From a virus: a stretch of DNA of 64,000 nt. The notes beneath the pieces were generated by a model. That model was not told the origin of the DNA, made no database searches, and was given only the letters and a program-made list of their open reading frames with translations. Each line of letters starts with the position of its first letter. The stretch's first letter is position 1. The DNA lies in the IMG/VR virus record IMGVR_UViG_3300008448_012183, positions 1 through 64,000 of that record. One strand, 5' to 3'. Shown piece by piece: positions 61,981 to 64,000 of this stretch. A program made the translations under genes and the position numbers.

Positions 61981-63291
61981 ATGAGACTAACAGAAAATTA
62001 TTTGAAGAATGTTATAAAAAGCAAATTAAAATCTTTGTTAAGCGAAGCGCCTTTAACTAAAATGAGCGTTGACGATTTTCGCAAACTACCAAACGCAGAT
62101 ACATCAATAGAAGGACCACAACTTCGTGATCGTCCAAGAATTCCAAATCCAGACGGTACTATTCCACCTCTTCCAAGGGGAACTGGTCCCGGTCGGGCAA
62201 TAAGTACAGCAACGCCAGATCCAAAGCAAGCAGAAGATGCAGCAAGGAAACAAAGACTTTTAAATACTTATCTTGAAAAAGCAAAAGCTGGAACTTTATC
62301 TGATGACGAAAAGCAAACTCTTTTATCTGGTCAATCAGTTTTTGGAGAATTACCGCCAGAGCAAAAAGCAATTCTTTCACCACCCCCTGCACCCCAAAAA
62401 CCAAAAGATAAAAGTGGTATGACAAAAGAGGCGACAGAAGTAACAAAAGAAATTCAACAATTATTAATAGATTCTGGTGTTTCTCTTAGTAAAGGAGCTA
62501 ATGGTTTATATAATCAAGAAACAGCAAATGCAGTAAATAAATGGTTTGCCGAGCATCCAGATGTTCAAAAACCTCGCGGTGTTAAATCAAATTTCTTAGC
62601 AACTATAAAACAATTTAGAGATGCTATTAAATCTGCGGCTCCACAACCAAATGATAAAGTTAAAGATATTCAAGCTTTGTTAAATTATTTAGAGAGTGAA
62701 ACTGCTGAAGGGTATAAAACAAGTCCATTACTAAAAATTACTGGTATTCTAGATGAAAAAACAATAGAAATTGCTAAAAAACATGTCGATGATAAATCCT
62801 CTTTGGATTCATTACAAGGCGATGATTTATTTAATAAAATTTATGATGATCTTCTTGGGGGCGACAGTTGGAGCTGGTATAAAGAATATGGAGAACCTAT
62901 AAAATTTATTACAAAACCGGATTATGTTTGGGATTATGTTTGGGGAGATGGAGATAAATATGAAGCAGAAAAGCAACCACCAGAAGAACCGCCAACTGCT
63001 GATAATTATTTAAATAGTCCTTATTACAAAAAAAATTCAGAAGGTATTTTTGCTGGTGAAGTTGATTTAACGCCTGAACAAAGAAAAATTTTAGATGCAA
63101 GAATGCAAAAAAGAGCTTTTGATAGAGCCAGCCCAGTAAATCAAGCAATGACTAGATACAACGATGCTCGAAAAATGAGACAAGGACTATCACTTAAAGA
63201 ATCTAGAATTTTCAAAGAATCATATATAAAAGAAATGATTAGGGAAGAATTCTTGAAAGAAATTATTGAACAGGAATTGAGAAAAATATAA
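61981..63291 (+). CDS. Head-region protein with targeting-like leader and two PG-binding-like repeats
   Basis: The 436-residue protein begins MRLTENYLKNVIKSKLKSLL, then SEAP, a helix ending in L-S-E (residues 20-22) that aligns with the start of the 60314 protein. A third copy of the helix is at the C terminus (residues 412-431, KESYIKEMIREEFLKEII). The middle has a Pro-rich linker (residues 30-75) and two segments like PG_binding_1 domains: EIQQLLIDSGVSLSKGANGLYNQETANAVNKWF split over 155-187, and VKDIQALLNYLE...ITGILDEKTIEIAKKH over 226-270. It lies three bases before the prohead protease. A packaged protein that acts on the cell wall after ejection is one reading (inference). Confidence 0.6.
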   Translation: MRLTENYLKNVIKSKLKSLLSEAPLTKMSVDDFRKLPNADTSIEGPQLRDRPRIPNPDGTIPPLPRGTGPGRAISTATPDPKQAEDAARKQRLLNTYLEKAKAGTLSDDEKQTLLSGQSVFGELPPEQKAILSPPPAPQKPKDKSGMTKEATEVTKEIQQLLIDSGVSLSKGANGLYNQETANAVNKWFAEHPDVQKPRGVKSNFLATIKQFRDAIKSAAPQPNDKVKDIQALLNYLESETAEGYKTSPLLKITGILDEKTIEIAKKHVDDKSSLDSLQGDDLFNKIYDDLLGGDSWSWYKEYGEPIKFITKPDYVWDYVWGDGDKYEAEKQPPEEPPTADNYLNSPYYKKNSEGIFAGEVDLTPEQRKILDARMQKRAFDRASPVNQAMTRYNDARKMRQGLSLKESRIFKESYIKEMIREEFLKEIIEQELRKI

Positions 63292-63293
63292 AA

Positions 63294-63896
63294 ATGTCAC
63301 AAGAGCTTTTAAGAGAATATTATGAATTATGCGAAGGTGGTGTCTGCCGTGATCTATTAACGGAAGAAGAAAAACGCTTTGTATCAAATGGTGGTTTGAT
63401 GCTATCCGGTGTGATGCAAAAGTGCAATAAAGAAAACGGTAACGGTAGAATATACCCAAGAGAAATATTGCAACGCGAAGTTGATAACTACAAAAAATTA
63501 GTTATGGATCGTCGGGCATTGGGTGAATTAGACCACCCAGATGATTCTGTTATAAATCTAAAAAATGTTTCACACATGGTAACAGATATCTGGTGGGATG
63601 GCGATGGAGTTATGGGAAAAGTTCGCGTACTAGACACCCCATCAGGTAATATCTTGAAAAACCTTGTTCATGGTGGAGTTAAATTGGGCATTTCATCAAG
63701 AGGTCTTGGATCAACAAAAAAAGATAGCGGTAAAACAATAGTGCAAGAAGATTTTCAATTGATTTGTTTTGATTTCGTTCAAGAACCAAGCACTCCCGGT
63801 GCATTTATGATTAAAGAAAGCAAAACACGCGATGTGAACAAGATTTGGTCTAAAGCAGATCGCTTAAATAGATTATTAAACGATATCGTTAAATAG
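63294..63896 (+). CDS. Prohead core protease, T4 gp21-like
   Basis: The 200-residue serine protease has the family order: LMLSGVMQKCNKENGNGRIYP (split at residues 35-55), RALGELDHPDD with catalytic H81, and GVKLGISSRGLGST with the catalytic serine at 134 or 135. gp21 degrades the prohead scaffold and trims capsid and internal proteins, cutting after (L/I)-x-E. The chain carries DLLTEEEKRF at residues 20-29, a possible self-cleavage site that would release the N-terminal segment. In T4 the gene is followed by scaffold (22) and major capsid (23) genes; here another virion gene begins 13 bases downstream. Confidence 0.93.
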   Translation: MSQELLREYYELCEGGVCRDLLTEEEKRFVSNGGLMLSGVMQKCNKENGNGRIYPREILQREVDNYKKLVMDRRALGELDHPDDSVINLKNVSHMVTDIWWDGDGVMGKVRVLDTPSGNILKNLVHGGVKLGISSRGLGSTKKDSGKTIVQEDFQLICFDFVQEPSTPGAFMIKESKTRDVNKIWSKADRLNRLLNDIVK

Positions 63897-63908
63897 AGGA
63901 TATAAAAA

Positions 63909-64000
63909 ATGAGTGAAAATTTTAATTATAAAGCCGGTTTGCATAATGTTGGCTCATACCAAGTTAGTGGCATCCCATATGTTACTGCTAGCTTAACAGC
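63909..64000 (+). CDS. Probable virion protein, 3' end cut by window edge
   Basis: An ATG at 63909, preceded by GAGG at 63896-63899, opens a frame that runs to the window end. The 30 visible residues contain YKAGLHNVGSYQVSG then IPYVTAS. The VGSYQVSG.P..T.S pattern is one I associate with starts of phage structural proteins, but I cannot tell which; its place after the protease would suit a capsid or decoration protein. Too short to classify further. Confidence 0.6.
   Translation, partial: MSENFNYKAGLHNVGSYQVSGIPYVTASLT

Noticed and set aside
1-64000. tRNA genes, CRISPR arrays, integrase, insertion sequences, origin
   Set aside because: No cloverleaf-like sequences, regularly spaced repeats, recombinase motifs or terminal inverted repeats were found by reading; gaps are too short to hold most of these.

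Overview
The window is a gene-dense, AT-rich (roughly 30% GC by eye) segment of a tailed bacteriophage genome of the T4-like contractile-tail (myovirus) type. Every gene I can support is on the + strand, genes mostly abut or overlap by a few bases, and no gap exceeds about 165 bp, so no stretch over 300 bases lacks a gene. The diagnosis rests on a T4-type large terminase (gp17), portal (gp20), prohead protease (gp21), baseplate wedge proteins of the gp25 and gp6 types, a gp55-like late sigma factor, and gp46/gp47-type recombination nuclease functions. Ribosome binding sites are often clear (GGAG, AGGAG, GAGG), so the host probably uses Shine-Dalgarno initiation. The sequence does not identify the host. 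I see no tRNA genes, CRISPR arrays, integrase or insertion sequences.

Layout. (1) 1-9090: a tightly coupled sugar and surface-glycan cluster. It holds three glycosyltransferases, RmlC, RmlB and RmlD-like enzymes, a DegT-type PLP aminotransferase, a WbqC-family protein, a SAM methyltransferase, a NeuD/PglD-like acyltransferase, a beta-propeller glycosidase-like protein and a PhyH-type dioxygenase. Together these could build, modify and attach a deoxy/amino sugar. (2) 9145-10864: small proteins plus the gp55-like sigma factor. (3) 10866-23028: baseplate and spike genes, including an amidase-like protein, a 1918-residue protein, gp25 and gp6. (4) 23025-47038: tail, baseplate-periphery and adhesin genes, dominated by a 4307-residue protein with LamG-like domains. 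(5) 47051-52142: a DNA module with a RuvC-like nuclease, a DnaG-type primase and a single-chain Mre11-Rad50 (gp47-gp46) fusion, separated by a good intrinsic terminator. (6) 52153-54176: a run of four membrane-associated proteins that may be a lysis or envelope module. (7) 54188-64000: packaging and head morphogenesis (terminase, portal, several core/scaffold candidates, prohead protease), ending inside another probable virion gene.

Points most worth a second look: an about 20-residue amphipathic motif present four times in two genes that flank the head protease and resembles a T4 capsid-targeting leader with (L/I)xE cleavage sites; a self-contained mini-unit (promoter-like box, ribosome binding site, 23-codon ORF, strong hairpin) at 61819-61952; the fused recombination nuclease; a virus-borne sugar-nucleotide pathway; a LamG domain apparently split by a propeller-like insertion in the giant tail protein; and an 11-bp tandem duplication that creates a stop-start relay before the acyltransferase gene. 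Several starts were moved from the longest ORF to the best ribosome binding site.
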